Shown: positions 24,900-34,600, counted from the stretch's first letter. The stretch is 64,000 nt of DNA from Chromobacterium phragmitis (GCF_003325475.1 NZ_CP029495.1:1-64000), one strand, 5' to 3'. Program-made: numbers and translations. The notes: generated by a model not told the origin, from the letters alone.

Positions 24900-26315
24900 A
24901 TGTCCGAAGTAACCGTCACCATCGGCGTCTGCGGCGACGCCGCTACCATCAATCTGCCATCCTACACTCCGCAATCGCCAGGCGCGCGCAAACGCGGGAT
25001 CGAAGGCAAGCTGCGGGAAATCCTCAGCGGCGCGGACAGCGACGGCGATGGCCATCTTCTCGCCTATCGCGTACCCCAGGACTTCCCCACCCCCTGGGAG
25101 GCAATGGACTTCCTGCGCGGCAAGCAGATAGGCGCCGGCACCCTCGTGCGCATCAGCGTAGCCGATGGCGTATACGCCTTGCCGCCAGGCGCGACGCTGG
25201 AACTGTCCCACCCACAGGGCGACCAGATTCAGCTGATAGGGAATCAGACCGACCCGGCCAAGTGCGTGTTGATGGCCAACTTTCCGCCCACCAACAACGC
25301 AGTCGCATGCTCAAACGGCCATCGTTTCGGCCTGCTGGACGGTTTCCGCGTGGATCTGCCGCAGAAGGCGAGCAAGCCCAACAATGTGTCTGGCATCATC
25401 GCCGTCAACGGTTCTTACATCAATCTGGGAAGCAAAATCCAGGTCAACAATTTCTACTACGGCATCAATGCTTCCTACGGTTCGACCATCAACGCGGATT
25501 TCGCTCAGGTGAGCAATGCCGGCGATGTCGGCATCTGGGCTTTTTGCGGGTCGCAAGTCAGTGCCCGCCATGCCCGCTCCAGCAATTGCATAGACCGGGA
25601 CAATAAATGGGGCTACGGCTTCCAGGCCGAATACGCGTCACAAATCGACTGCGAAGGCGCTTATGCGAGCGGCAACCTGAACGGCGGCTTTGCAGCGCTG
25701 TCCGGCTCCGTCACCCGTGCGCTCAACACCATCAGCGAGAACAATCTAGGATCCGGCTATTTTTCACTATTCAGAGGAGTCGTCGAAGCCTGGGGCGGGC
25801 AAGCCCGGAACAATGGCAGGTTTGGCTGGGAATGCGCAGACGGCAGCGGCATGATTTACGGTGTGGACTCCCAGCAAGATACATTGGGAACATGCAATCA
25901 CTACGCCACGCTAGACACCGCCGGTGATCAAGGCCGCCTGCTTGCAACGCGAGGGCCGCTGCGCATGGATACCGCAACCCATGAAAGCATCTACTTCAAC
26001 ACTGGCGGCGGCCTGCAAGCGGAAATCCGAAATCAGGACCAGGCTGAAAACCATGTGCTCCTGCAAGGCAGCCAAATCGGTAAGCCCGCGCTAGTTTCCG
26101 TGGATGGAAAAGATCAGAACATTGATCTGGCGCTACGCCCCAAAGGCTCTGGCTCTGTCCAATTGGGTGCAAGCTATCACGAAGGTGCGCCGATGGGAGC
26201 CCGCTTTATCGAGGTCAAAGGTGCCGACGATGCAAAACGCCAAGTATGGGTAGCAAGCGGCTTCATGGAAATCAAGGATGCCGATGGCGTGATGCGCAAA
26301 GTATTGCTGGCCTGA
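24900..26315 (+). CDS. Right-handed beta-helix repeat protein of unknown function
   Basis: A 471-residue protein without a signal peptide. Residues 100-320 show short irregular repeats with Asn ladders and small residues (GIIAVNGSYINLGSKI, INASYGSTINADFAQVSN, SENNLGSGYFSLF), typical of pectate-lyase/tailspike beta-helices. Residues 330-420 carry a LATRGPLRMDT and LALRPKGSGSVQLGA segment like phage tail proteins. The C-terminus repeats an EVKGADDAKRQVWVASGFME and EIKDADGVMRKVLLA theme. No catalytic motif is recognisable. It is a single-gene unit with AAAGG before the ATG and a terminator behind it. Confidence 0.6.
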   Translation: MSEVTVTIGVCGDAATINLPSYTPQSPGARKRGIEGKLREILSGADSDGDGHLLAYRVPQDFPTPWEAMDFLRGKQIGAGTLVRISVADGVYALPPGATLELSHPQGDQIQLIGNQTDPAKCVLMANFPPTNNAVACSNGHRFGLLDGFRVDLPQKASKPNNVSGIIAVNGSYINLGSKIQVNNFYYGINASYGSTINADFAQVSNAGDVGIWAFCGSQVSARHARSSNCIDRDNKWGYGFQAEYASQIDCEGAYASGNLNGGFAALSGSVTRALNTISENNLGSGYFSLFRGVVEAWGGQARNNGRFGWECADGSGMIYGVDSQQDTLGTCNHYATLDTAGDQGRLLATRGPLRMDTATHESIYFNTGGGLQAEIRNQDQAENHVLLQGSQIGKPALVSVDGKDQNIDLALRPKGSGSVQLGASYHEGAPMGARFIEVKGADDAKRQVWVASGFMEIKDADGVMRKVLLA

Positions 26316-26330
26316 CAAGGCTTCCGATCA

Positions 26331-26357
26331 AGAGGGCGCGCTGCTCCCTCTTTTTTG
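26331..26357 (+). terminator. Intrinsic terminator after the beta-helix gene
   Basis: AGAGGG, a nine-base loop, CCCTCT and a T-tract form a canonical rho-independent terminator. It sits between the convergent beta-helix gene (ends 26315) and cobQ (ends 26362) and overlaps neither. Confidence 0.8.
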
Positions 26358-26361
26358 CAGA

Positions 26362-27843
26362 TCAGGCAGGCATGACGCCGTTTGGCAGCCACGCTGCTAT
26401 CGGCCCCAGATTGAGATGCCTCTCCAACATGTCCGCCAATTTGTCGATATTGGCCTCGCGCAGCGCCGGGTAGTCCAGCGCCTCGGGCTCCGCCAATCCC
26501 GCCCAGCGCAGGATGGCCTGGCAGGCGGCGGGCTCGTCGAACACGCCGTGCAGATAGGTGGCGAAGATCTGGTCGTCTTCCGAACGCGCGCCGTCGGCCG
26601 AGCCATCGTCGAATCTCACCGCAGGCTTACCCAACGCTGGCCCGGCGCTGACCCCCATATGGATTTCGTAGCCGGCGGCCTCGGCGTCGCCCAATGTCAG
26701 CCGGCCGCGCATCCGCGTCAGCCGCTTCTCCGGCGCCAGGGTGGTTTCCATGTCCAGCCAGCCCAGGCCGTCGCCGCTGCCCGGCTCGCCTTCCAATCCA
26801 TCCGGATCGTGCAGCTTCTTGCCCAGCATCTGCAGGCCGCCGCAAATGCCCAGCACCTTGCCGCCGTAGCGCAGATGGCGGCGCAGCGCCTCCTCCCAGC
26901 CTTGGGCGCGCAGCCAGGCCAAGTCCGCCAACACGTTCTTGCTGCCGGGCAGCACGATCAAATCGGCCGGCGGGATGGGCTGGCTGGCGCGCACCAGGGT
27001 GAACTCCACCTGCGGATGCAGGCGCAACGGATCGAAATCGGTGTGGTTGCTGACGCGCGGCGCGGCCGGCGCGGCCACGCGCAGCTTGTCGCCGCCGCCC
27101 AATGCGCCGCCGGGCTTGTCCAGCCCCATGCTGTCCTCGGCCTCCAGGTGCAGGTCGTACAGATAGGGCAGCACGCCCAGCACCGGCTTGCCGGTGTGGT
27201 TCTCCAGCCAGTCGACGCCAGTCTGGAGCAGGGACGGATCGCCGCGGAAGCGGTTGATCACCAGGCCGACGACGCGCGCGCGTTCGGATTCGGACAGCAG
27301 CGCCAGCGTGCCGGCCAGATGGGCGAACACGCCGCCGCGCTCGATGTCAGCCACCAGGATCACCGGGCAGTCCACCGCCTCGGCGAAGCCCATATTGGCG
27401 ATGTCGCCGTCGCGCAGATTGATCTCTGCCGGGCTGCCGGCGCCCTCGGCGACGATGCACTGGTATTGCGCCGCCAGCCTGGCGTGCGACGCCAGCACCG
27501 CCTGCATCGCGACGGGCTTGTAGCCGTGATAGCCGCGCGCCTCCATATTGCCGATGGCGCGGCCCTGAATGATCACCTGCGAGCCGGTATGGCTGTTGGG
27601 CTTGAGCAGCACCGGGTTCATGTCGGTGTGCGGCTCCACGCGGCAGGCCAGCGCCTGCACCGCCTGCGAGCGGCCGATCTCGCCGCCGTCCGCCGTCACC
27701 GCGCTGTTGAGCGCCATGTTCTGCGGCTTGAACGGCGCCACCCGCACGCCGCGGCGGGCCAGCAGCCGGCACAGGCCGGTGGCCAGCGCGCTCTTGCCGG
27801 CGTCGGACGTGGCGCCCTGGATCATGATGGTTTTGGCGGTCAT
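26362..27843 (-). CDS. cobQ: Cobyric acid synthase CobQ (CbiP)
   Basis: A glutamine-dependent amidotransferase that amidates side chains b, d, e and g of adenosylcobyrinic acid a,c-diamide; 493 residues. The N-terminal dethiobiotin-synthetase-like domain has MIQGATSDAGKSALATGLCR (P-loop) and FKPQNMALNSAVTADG. The C-terminal glutaminase domain has the nucleophile motif VLGICGGLQMLG and a conserved YEIHMG and YLHGVFD. The ATG at 27843 is preceded by AGGGAG. It is divergent from cbiB and has no riboswitch of its own. Confidence 0.95.
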   Translation of the reverse strand: MTAKTIMIQGATSDAGKSALATGLCRLLARRGVRVAPFKPQNMALNSAVTADGGEIGRSQAVQALACRVEPHTDMNPVLLKPNSHTGSQVIIQGRAIGNMEARGYHGYKPVAMQAVLASHARLAAQYQCIVAEGAGSPAEINLRDGDIANMGFAEAVDCPVILVADIERGGVFAHLAGTLALLSESERARVVGLVINRFRGDPSLLQTGVDWLENHTGKPVLGVLPYLYDLHLEAEDSMGLDKPGGALGGGDKLRVAAPAAPRVSNHTDFDPLRLHPQVEFTLVRASQPIPPADLIVLPGSKNVLADLAWLRAQGWEEALRRHLRYGGKVLGICGGLQMLGKKLHDPDGLEGEPGSGDGLGWLDMETTLAPEKRLTRMRGRLTLGDAEAAGYEIHMGVSAGPALGKPAVRFDDGSADGARSEDDQIFATYLHGVFDEPAACQAILRWAGLAEPEALDYPALREANIDKLADMLERHLNLGPIAAWLPNGVMPA

Positions 27844-27900
27844 GGCGATCTCCCTGCGCATGGATGGCTGACAACGCTTAGAATGGCGGCTTGATTCATT

Positions 27901-27956
27901 CCGGCCGCCCCGCGCGCAAAACGCTTGCGCATTGGATAATTCCGAGCGGCGGCCGG
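27901..27956. repeat. Inverted repeat between divergent cobQ and cbiB
   Basis: CCGGCCGCC (27901-27909) and GGCGGCCGG (27948-27956) are perfect 9-bp inverted arms around a loop that itself contains GCGC and TTGCGC. It lies in the 130-bp divergent intergenic region, so it could be an operator or a hairpin in either leader. No cobalamin-riboswitch signature is present here. Confidence 0.5.
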
Positions 27957-27973
27957 CCATTATATAGGACCGC

Positions 27974-28915
27974 TTGTTGAATTCCGCATTGTTTCTGCCG
28001 ATCGCGCTGCTGCTGGACCGTCTGCTGGGCGAGCCGCCGCGCTGGCATCCGCTGGTCGGCTTCGGCCGGCTGGCCAAGGCCATGGAGCGGCTGGCCTACC
28101 CATCCGCGCCGGAGGCTGAGCCGGTCTGGCGCATGCGGCTGCGCGGCGCGGCCGCCATCTCGCTGCTGATCCTGCCTTTCACGCTGCTGGCCTGGGCGCT
28201 GGCGAAACTGCCGTGGCTGGGCGCCATCGTTCCCATCGTCCTGCTGTATCTGGCCGTCGGCGCGCAGAGCCTGGCCCAGCACGCCGAAGTGGTGCGAAAA
28301 GCCTTGGCCGACGGCGACCTGGCCCTGGCCCGCGAACGGGTGGGTTGGATCGTCAGCCGCGACACCAGCGAGCTGGACGAAGCCGGCGTGGCGCGCGCGA
28401 CGATCGAATCGGTGCTGGAAAACGGCAGCGACGCCGTTTTCGCCGCGCTGTTCTGGTTTCTGGTTCTGGGCGCGCCGGGCGCGGTGCTGTACCGGCTGTC
28501 CAACACGCTGGACGCGATGTGGGGCTACAAGAACGATCGCTATCTGCACTTCGGCTGGGCCGCCGCGCGCTTCGACGATGTGCTGAATTACGTCCCGGCG
28601 CGGCTGGCCGCCCTCACCTATCTGCTGCTGGGCCATGCCGCCGACGGCTGGCGCTGCTGGCGCGCCCAAGCCCCCACCTGGTACAGCCCCAACGCCGGCC
28701 CGGTGATGGCGGCCGGCGCCGGCGCGCTGGGCGTCAGCCTGGGCGGCGGCGCGCGCTATCACGGCCAATGGAAGGAACGTCCGCCGCTCGGTTGCGGTCC
28801 CACGCCCACGCACGAAGACATCGGCCGCGCGGTGCAGCTGGTCAACCGAGGCATGTGGCTGTGGGCGGCATTGTCGCTGGCGGCCGCCATTTTGATCGGA
28901 GCGATTCATGCTTGA
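27974..28915 (+). CDS. cbiB: Adenosylcobinamide-phosphate synthase CbiB
   Basis: An integral membrane enzyme that attaches aminopropanol (phosphate) to adenosylcobyric acid; 313 residues. It starts LNSALFLPIALLLDRLLGEPPRWHP, the family N-terminus, and keeps GWIVSRDTSELDEAGVARAT, LENGSDAVFAALFW and LSNTLDAMWGYKND. Several hydrophobic helices are present. The start is TTG at 27974 (or TTG at 27977), with AGGA four to seven bases upstream. The 3' end overlaps cobD by eight bases. Confidence 0.9.
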   Translation: MLNSALFLPIALLLDRLLGEPPRWHPLVGFGRLAKAMERLAYPSAPEAEPVWRMRLRGAAAISLLILPFTLLAWALAKLPWLGAIVPIVLLYLAVGAQSLAQHAEVVRKALADGDLALARERVGWIVSRDTSELDEAGVARATIESVLENGSDAVFAALFWFLVLGAPGAVLYRLSNTLDAMWGYKNDRYLHFGWAAARFDDVLNYVPARLAALTYLLLGHAADGWRCWRAQAPTWYSPNAGPVMAAGAGALGVSLGGGARYHGQWKERPPLGCGPTPTHEDIGRAVQLVNRGMWLWAALSLAAAILIGAIHA

Positions 28916-29894
28916 ACACGGAGGCGGCCTGCTGCGCGCCGCGGCTGAATACGGCATTCCGGCCGGAGACTGGCTGGACCTGTCCACCGGCGTCAATCCC
29001 AATGGCTGGCCGGTGCCGCCGCTGTCTGCCGACAGCTGGCTGCGACTGCCGCAAAACCATGACGGACTGGAAGCGGCGGCGGCGGAATATTATGGCAGCG
29101 ACAAGCTGCTGGCCATGGCCGGCTCGCAGCCGGCGATCCAGCTGCTGCCGCGGCTGCGCTCGCCCTGCCGCGTCGGCATGCTGGCCCTGTGCTACGCCGA
29201 GCACCCCCACCACTGGCAGAAGCGCGGACACCAGCTGTTCCGCCTGTCGCCGGATGAGCTGGCCGCCGGCATAGACCAGTTGGACGTGGTATTGCTGTGC
29301 AACCCCAACAACCCCACCGGCGACCGCTTCGACCCGGCCCTGTTGGAAAGCTGGCGGCAGCGGCTGGCCGCGCGCGGCGGCTGGCTGGTGGTGGATGAGG
29401 CGTTTCTGGATGCCGCGCCGGAAGACAGCATGCTGCCGCGCATCGGCAAGCCGGGGCTGATCGTGCTGCGCTCCATCGGCAAGTTCTTCGGCCTGGCCGG
29501 CGCGCGCGCCGGCTTCGTGTTCGGCTGGCCGGAACTGCTGCGGGCGCTAGCCGAAGAGCTGGGGCCGTGGGCGGTGGCTGGCCCAGCGCGCGAGGCGGTG
29601 AAGCTGGCGCTGCGCGACACGGCCTGGCAACAGGCGATGCGAACCAGGCTTCGGCGCGACAGCTCCAGACTGCAACGCTGCCTGGAGCGGCACGGCCTGC
29701 CGCCTGCCGGCGGCTGCGAGCTGTTCCAGTGGAGCCCCCATGAAAACAGCCTGTCGACGCATCGCTACCTGGCCGGCCGCGGCATCCTGACCCGCTATTT
29801 CGAGTCCATCTCCAGCCTGCGCTTCGGCCTGCCCAAAACCGATCAGGACTGGGTTCGGCTGGAGCAGGCGCTGACTGACTGGCGACGCTTGTAA
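28908..29894 (+). CDS. cobD: Threonine-phosphate decarboxylase (CobD/CobC)
   Basis: A PLP-dependent fold-type I enzyme that makes (R)-1-amino-2-propanol phosphate for the nucleotide loop; 328 residues. It contains LSTGVNPNGWPVP, VVLLCNPNNPTGDRF, WLVVDEAFLDAAPE and the PLP-Lys motif VLRSIGKFFGLAGARAGF. It is called CobD in Salmonella and CobC in Pseudomonas denitrificans nomenclature. It is translationally coupled to cbiB, and its product is the substrate partner of CbiB. Confidence 0.9.
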   Translation: MLEHGGGLLRAAAEYGIPAGDWLDLSTGVNPNGWPVPPLSADSWLRLPQNHDGLEAAAAEYYGSDKLLAMAGSQPAIQLLPRLRSPCRVGMLALCYAEHPHHWQKRGHQLFRLSPDELAAGIDQLDVVLLCNPNNPTGDRFDPALLESWRQRLAARGGWLVVDEAFLDAAPEDSMLPRIGKPGLIVLRSIGKFFGLAGARAGFVFGWPELLRALAEELGPWAVAGPAREAVKLALRDTAWQQAMRTRLRRDSSRLQRCLERHGLPPAGGCELFQWSPHENSLSTHRYLAGRGILTRYFESISSLRFGLPKTDQDWVRLEQALTDWRRL

Positions 29895-29949
29895 TCAGAA
29901 CCATTACTGTTCACAGCCCACCGCTAGTCGCGTATCATCCGGCTCAATC

Positions 29950-30110
29950 ATGACGGTGCCCCTCGAGGGTGAAACGGGAACGCGGTGCGAAACCGCGGCT
30001 GCCCCCGCAACTGTAAGCGCAGAGTCCACGCCAGACGCCACTGATCCATTGCGGTCGGGAAGGCGGCGCCCGGGCGATGACGCGCGAGCCAGGAGACCGG
30101 CCGTCATACG
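29950..30110 (+). promoter_or_regulatory. Cobalamin (B12) riboswitch
   Basis: The stretch holds the class features in order: a GGTGCC start, GAGGGTGAAACGGGAA, a CGGTGCGAAACCG stem, GGCTGCCCCCGCAACTGTAAG (conserved core), GCCACTGATCC, GGGAAGGCG and the B12 box GAGCCAGGAGACCGG (30086-30100). It senses adenosylcobalamin and precedes the Ni/Co permease gene that begins the 22-kb cobalamin operon. It starts just after cobD, so it could also damp read-through from cbiB-cobD. Confidence 0.95.
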
Positions 30111-30189
30111 TGTCGACGCAAGCAGAAGCCGGACGGGGTGTGCCGGGGGATACGCACAAGCTCCGCTCATGGATACAAGACGGAAGGAA

Positions 30190-30229
30190 GTGCCCTCGCC
30201 TGCGCGACGAGTATCGTCTCCGAGGGCAC
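30190..30229 (+). promoter_or_regulatory. Shine-Dalgarno-sequestering hairpin downstream of the riboswitch
   Basis: GTGCCCTCG (30190-30198) pairs perfectly with CGAGGGCAC (30221-30229). An inner GACGA/TCGTC stem makes the hairpin longer. The 3' arm contains GAGGG, the only good ribosome-binding sequence for the ATG at 30231. There is no T-tract, so the expression platform most likely controls translation rather than termination. Confidence 0.75.
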
Positions 30230-30230
30230 C

Positions 30231-31277
30231 ATGCAACCATCCACCACGCTATCCGCTGGCCGCCGCCTGGCGCGCCACGCTCCCATACTCGCCGGACTGA
30301 TCCTGGCCAACCTGCTGGCCTGGGCCTGGGCTTTCGCCGCTTTCGCCGACTACCCGGCCCAGCTCGCCACCGCCCTGCTCGCCTATCTGTTCGGCCTGCG
30401 CCACGCGGTGGACGCCGACCACATCGCCGCCATCGACAACACCGTGCGCAAGATGATGCAGGAGAAACGCCAGCCATCCGCGGTGGGCCTGTTCTTCTCG
30501 CTTGGCCACTCGGCGGTAGTGGTGTTCGCCGTCGCCGCCATCGTGATGGCCGCCACCGCGCTGCAAAACCGCATCACCGGCTTCCGAGAAATCGGCGGCA
30601 CCATCAGCGTCTGCGTGTCCGCATTTTTCCTGCTTGCGCTGGCCATGATCAACCTATCCTCCCTGCGCGCGGTATGGGCCGCCTTCCGCCGCGCCCGCGC
30701 CGGCGAGGCCATCTGCGACGAGCAACTGGACCTGCTGCTGAATAATCAGGGCCTGCTCGCGCGCCTGCTGCGCCCCTTGTTCAAGATGGTGACCAAGAGC
30801 TGGCACATGCTGCCCATCGGCTTTTTGTTCGGACTGGGCTTCGACACCGCCACCGAGATCGGCCTGTTCGCCATCGCCACCACCCAAAGCGCGCACGGCG
30901 TGGCGCTGTGGCACATCATGGTGTTCCCGGTGCTGTTCGCCGCCGGCATGGCGCTGGTGGATACGCTGGACAGCCTGCTGATGGTGGAAGTGTACGGCTG
31001 GGCCTTCGTCAAGCCGGTGCGCAAGCTCTGGTACAACCTGACCATCACCTTCGTCTCCGTCGTCGTCGCCGTCGGCATCGGCGGGCTGGAAGCGCTGGGC
31101 CTGCTGGTCAACAAGATGCGGCTGTCAGGCGGCGCATGGGACGTGGTGGCGGAGATGAACGAGAACCTGGCCCACTTCGGCTACTTCGTGGTCGGCGTAT
31201 TCCTGTTCACCTGGCTCGCCTCCGCCGTCATCTACAAATGGAAGCGTTTCGACCAATTGTCTCCGGAGATTCGATGA
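30231..31277 (+). CDS. NiCoT-family nickel/cobalt permease
   Basis: A 348-residue inner-membrane transporter with about eight hydrophobic helices. It carries the NiCoT signature RHAVDADHIAAIDN (residues 57-70), LFFSLGHSAVV, LGFDTATEIGLFAI and a FAAGMALVDTLDSLLM motif. As first gene behind a B12 riboswitch and before cobN, cobalt is the likely substrate. The start is the ATG at 30231, right after the SD hairpin. Its stop overlaps the next start (ATGA). Confidence 0.9.
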   Translation: MQPSTTLSAGRRLARHAPILAGLILANLLAWAWAFAAFADYPAQLATALLAYLFGLRHAVDADHIAAIDNTVRKMMQEKRQPSAVGLFFSLGHSAVVVFAVAAIVMAATALQNRITGFREIGGTISVCVSAFFLLALAMINLSSLRAVWAAFRRARAGEAICDEQLDLLLNNQGLLARLLRPLFKMVTKSWHMLPIGFLFGLGFDTATEIGLFAIATTQSAHGVALWHIMVFPVLFAAGMALVDTLDSLLMVEVYGWAFVKPVRKLWYNLTITFVSVVVAVGIGGLEALGLLVNKMRLSGGAWDVVAEMNENLAHFGYFVVGVFLFTWLASAVIYKWKRFDQLSPEIR

Positions 31278-31603
31278 GAACGCACGACAAACACGTGTTG
31301 ATGTGCACCGGTCCGCGCTGCACCCCTGACGGCCAGGGCTCGGAAGCGATGTTCCTGCACCTGGGCCGCGCCATAGACGCCTGCGAAGGCCTGCGCGCCA
31401 AGCGCACCCGCAGCCACTGCTTCGCCGTGTGCAAGGAAGGCCCGGTGATGGTGGTGTATCCGGATGGCGTCTGGTACCGCAAGGTCAGCGAGGCCGACGT
31501 CGAGCGCATCGTCTGCCAGCATCTGAAAGACGGCTCGCCCGTCGAAGAATTGATCTTCCATAAAACCGGCATCGGCGACATCGAAACGGAACCGCAGGCA
31601 TGA
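31274..31603 (+). CDS. Thioredoxin-like [2Fe-2S] ferredoxin of the cobalamin operon
   Basis: A 109-residue protein with the four-Cys pattern of thioredoxin-fold [2Fe-2S] ferredoxins, CTGPRC (Cys-x4-Cys) and CFAVC (Cys-x3-Cys), followed by GPVMVVYPDGVWYRKV. Similar proteins (CbiW-like) are found in other cobalamin operons and may supply electrons for corrin ring reduction or cobalt reduction. It overlaps both neighbours by 4 nt, so tight co-expression with cobN is expected. Confidence 0.8.
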   Translation: MRTHDKHVLMCTGPRCTPDGQGSEAMFLHLGRAIDACEGLRAKRTRSHCFAVCKEGPVMVVYPDGVWYRKVSEADVERIVCQHLKDGSPVEELIFHKTGIGDIETEPQA

Positions 31604-34600
31604 ACGCAGAAATCGCACTATTGAGCCACGCCGGCACCGACCTCGCCGCGCTGTCGCGCGCGCGCTGGCCGGAAGATTTCCCCGCCGTCGCCGGCATCGC
31701 GCTGCAAGGCATCAGCGACGAAGCCGCGATGCGGGCGCTGCTGGACGGCCAATTGGCCGATGTCCGCGCCATCGTGCTGCGCGTGCTGGGCCGCGCCGAC
31801 GCGATACCTGGCCTGGAGCAGTTGCTGGCTCACGCCCGACGGCTGCAGGCCGCGGTCATCGTGGTCAGCGGCACCGGCGAGCCGGACCCGGAGCTGCAGG
31901 CGCTGTGCAGCGCGCCGGTATCGCTGCAGCAGGACGTTCACGCCTATCTGCAGGCCGGCGGCAGCGCCAACCTGGGCGAGATGATGCGCTGCCTGGCGGA
32001 TAGACTGCTGCTGACCGGCTTCGGTTATCAGTCGCCTCAACCGCTGCCCGAGCACGGCGTCTACCACCCGGAGCTGGCCGCGCCCTGCTCGCTGGAAGAT
32101 TGGCTTGAAATCCGCGATCCGGACTGGCCTAGCGTCGGCCTCTGCTTCTACCGCGCCCACTGGCTGTCCGGCAACACCCGCTTCATCGACCTGCTGGTGG
32201 ACTGCCTGGCCGAGCGCGGCGTCAACGCGCTGCCGGTGTTCACCTCGTCCTTGCGGACCATAGACCAGGGTGGCCTGCCGGCGGCGCTGGCGCTGCTGGC
32301 CGACCCGCGCGCCCAGGTGTCCTTGCTGATCAACACCACCTCGTTCGCGATGGGTGACATCAACAACGACGGCCCCACCCAGCCCGGCTGGGCGGTGGAA
32401 GCGTCGGACCAGCTGGATCTGCCGGTGCTGCAAGCCATCACCAGCAGCATGACCCGCGAGCAGTGGGAAGCGTCCGACCGCGGCTTCAACCCGCTGGACA
32501 CCGCGATGAACGTGGCGCTGCCGGAGTTCGACGGCCGCATCATCGGCGTGCCGCTGAGCTTCAAGCAGCCGGCGGAAGCCGGCCAGGCCGAGCAATACGC
32601 GCCGCTGCCGGACCGCGCCCGCCGCCTGGCCGGCATCGCCGCGCGCTTGGCGCGGCTGCGTCATGTGGAAAATGCCGACAAGCGCATCGCCTTCATCTTC
32701 ACCAACTCCAACAGCAAGGCCTCGCAGATAGGCAACGCGGTGGGTCTGGACTCGCCTGCGTCCCTATACGCGATGCTGCGCGGCATGCAAGGCCGCGGCT
32801 ACCGGATGGATGAGCTGCCGCCGGACAGCGATGCGCTGATGCACGAGCTGATAGACCGCGGCGCTTACGACCAGGACTACCTGAGCGCCGAGCAGATGAA
32901 AAACGCCGCCGCGCGCGTGCCGGCCAAGCGCTACCAGGCCTGGTTCGACGAGTTGCCTGACGCGCTGCGCGGCAAGATGCTGCAGCGCTGGGGCCAGCCG
33001 CCGGGCGGCGCCTACGTCGACGGCGACGAGCTGGTGTTCTCCGGCCTCGATTACGGCAATGTCTTCGTCGCGCTGCAGCCGCCGCGCGGCTACGGCATGG
33101 ACCCGGATGCCATCTACCACACCCCGGACCTGCCGCCCACCCACCACTACTACGCGCTGTACCGCTGGCTGCGCGACGACTGGCGGGCCGACGCCATCGT
33201 CCACGTCGGCAAGCACGGCACGCTGGAATGGCTGCCGGGCAAGGGCGTGGGCCTGTCGCAGAACTGCTTCCCGGACGCGCTCTTGGGCGACATGCCGCTG
33301 TTCTACCCCTTCATCGTCAACGATCCGGGCGAAGGCTCGCAGGCCAAGCGCCGCGGCCACGCGGTGATCATCGACCACCTGACGCCGACGATGACCACTG
33401 CCGACAGCTACGGCCCGCTGGCGCAGCTGACCCAGCTGGTGGACGAGTACTACCAGGTGGAACTGCTGGACCCGAACAAGCTGCCGCTGCTGCAGCAGCA
33501 GATCTGGGACCTGATCAAGGAAGCCAAACTCGACACCGACCTGGCGGCGATGCTGAAGCACGACCACGATCACGGGCACGAGCATCATCACAACCATGGC
33601 CATGATCACCACGGCCACGATCATGATCACCCGCATGGCGGACACCGGCACGCGCCCGCCGCCGTCCACGGCAAGTACCGGACTCAAGCGGCCAAGCCGG
33701 CGGCCGCGATGAAGCCGGCGACGGCCGCGGCGGCGAAATACCGCCCAGCCAAGGCCGCGCACGGCCACGATCATGGACACCATCATGGCGACCACGACCA
33801 TCACCACGGCCACCATGATCACCATCACCATGACCATCACGGCCACAGCCACGACCACCACGACCATGACCACGACTGGGACGACACGCTGAACGAAGAC
33901 GGCGTGCCCTTGAGCCTGGCCAAGATGGATGGCGTGGACGTCGCCCACCTGATCGAGGACATAGACGGCTATCTGTGCGAGCTGGGCGCGGCGCAGATCC
34001 GCGACGGCCTGCACGTGCTCGGCAACGCGCCGCAGGGCGAGGCGCTGGTCGACATGCTGCTGGCGCTGACCCGCTTGCCCAATCTGGGCATCCCCGGCCT
34101 GCCCGCCAGCGTGGCGTCGGCTTGCGGCGGCGACTGGCCGCTGTGGCAGCAGGACCAGGGCAAGCGGCTGGCCGAAGCCCCCGCGGCCTTGCAAGCGCTG
34201 GCCGGCCAAGCCTTGGTCACCCGCGCCGACGCGCACGACGCGGTGATGAAGCTGTCGCGCGCGCTGATCGCCGAGCTGGCCGCGCGCGGCTACCACGCCG
34301 CAGCCATCCCGGCCGCTGTCGAAAACATCCTGCCCGGCATCGAGCCGCACGCTAATCTGGAGCGGGTGCTGAACTTCGTCTGCGCCGAACTGTGCCTGAA
34401 GCTCGCCCGCACCGCCGAGGAGATAGACAATCTGTTGCGCGGCCTGGAAGGCGGCTACGTGCCGGCCGGCCCCAGCGGCGCGCCGACGCGCGGCATGGCC
34501 CACATCCTGCCCACCGGCCGCAATTTCTACTCGGTGGACCCGCGCAGCCTGCCCTCGCAAGCCGCCTGGCGCATAGGCGACGGCCTGGCCCGCGAGATGC

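Noticed and set aside
26416..27894. Rightward 492-codon frame opposite cobQ
   Set aside because: High-GC antisense shadow; composition is Gln/Ala/Arg/His-rich and cobQ is unambiguous.
29950..30230. Protein-coding frames across the riboswitch
   Set aside because: The RNA signature is complete and the frames have no supporting RBS or family similarity.
33550..33885. Possible frameshift or simple-repeat error in the His tract of cobN
   Set aside because: The frame stays open and resumes normal CobN sequence on both sides; codons CAC and CAT are mixed, so it is not a pure microsatellite artefact.
33550..33885. CRISPR-like regularity in the His-codon repeats
   Set aside because: No conserved direct repeats of 23-40 bp with unique spacers; the pattern is codon-level only.
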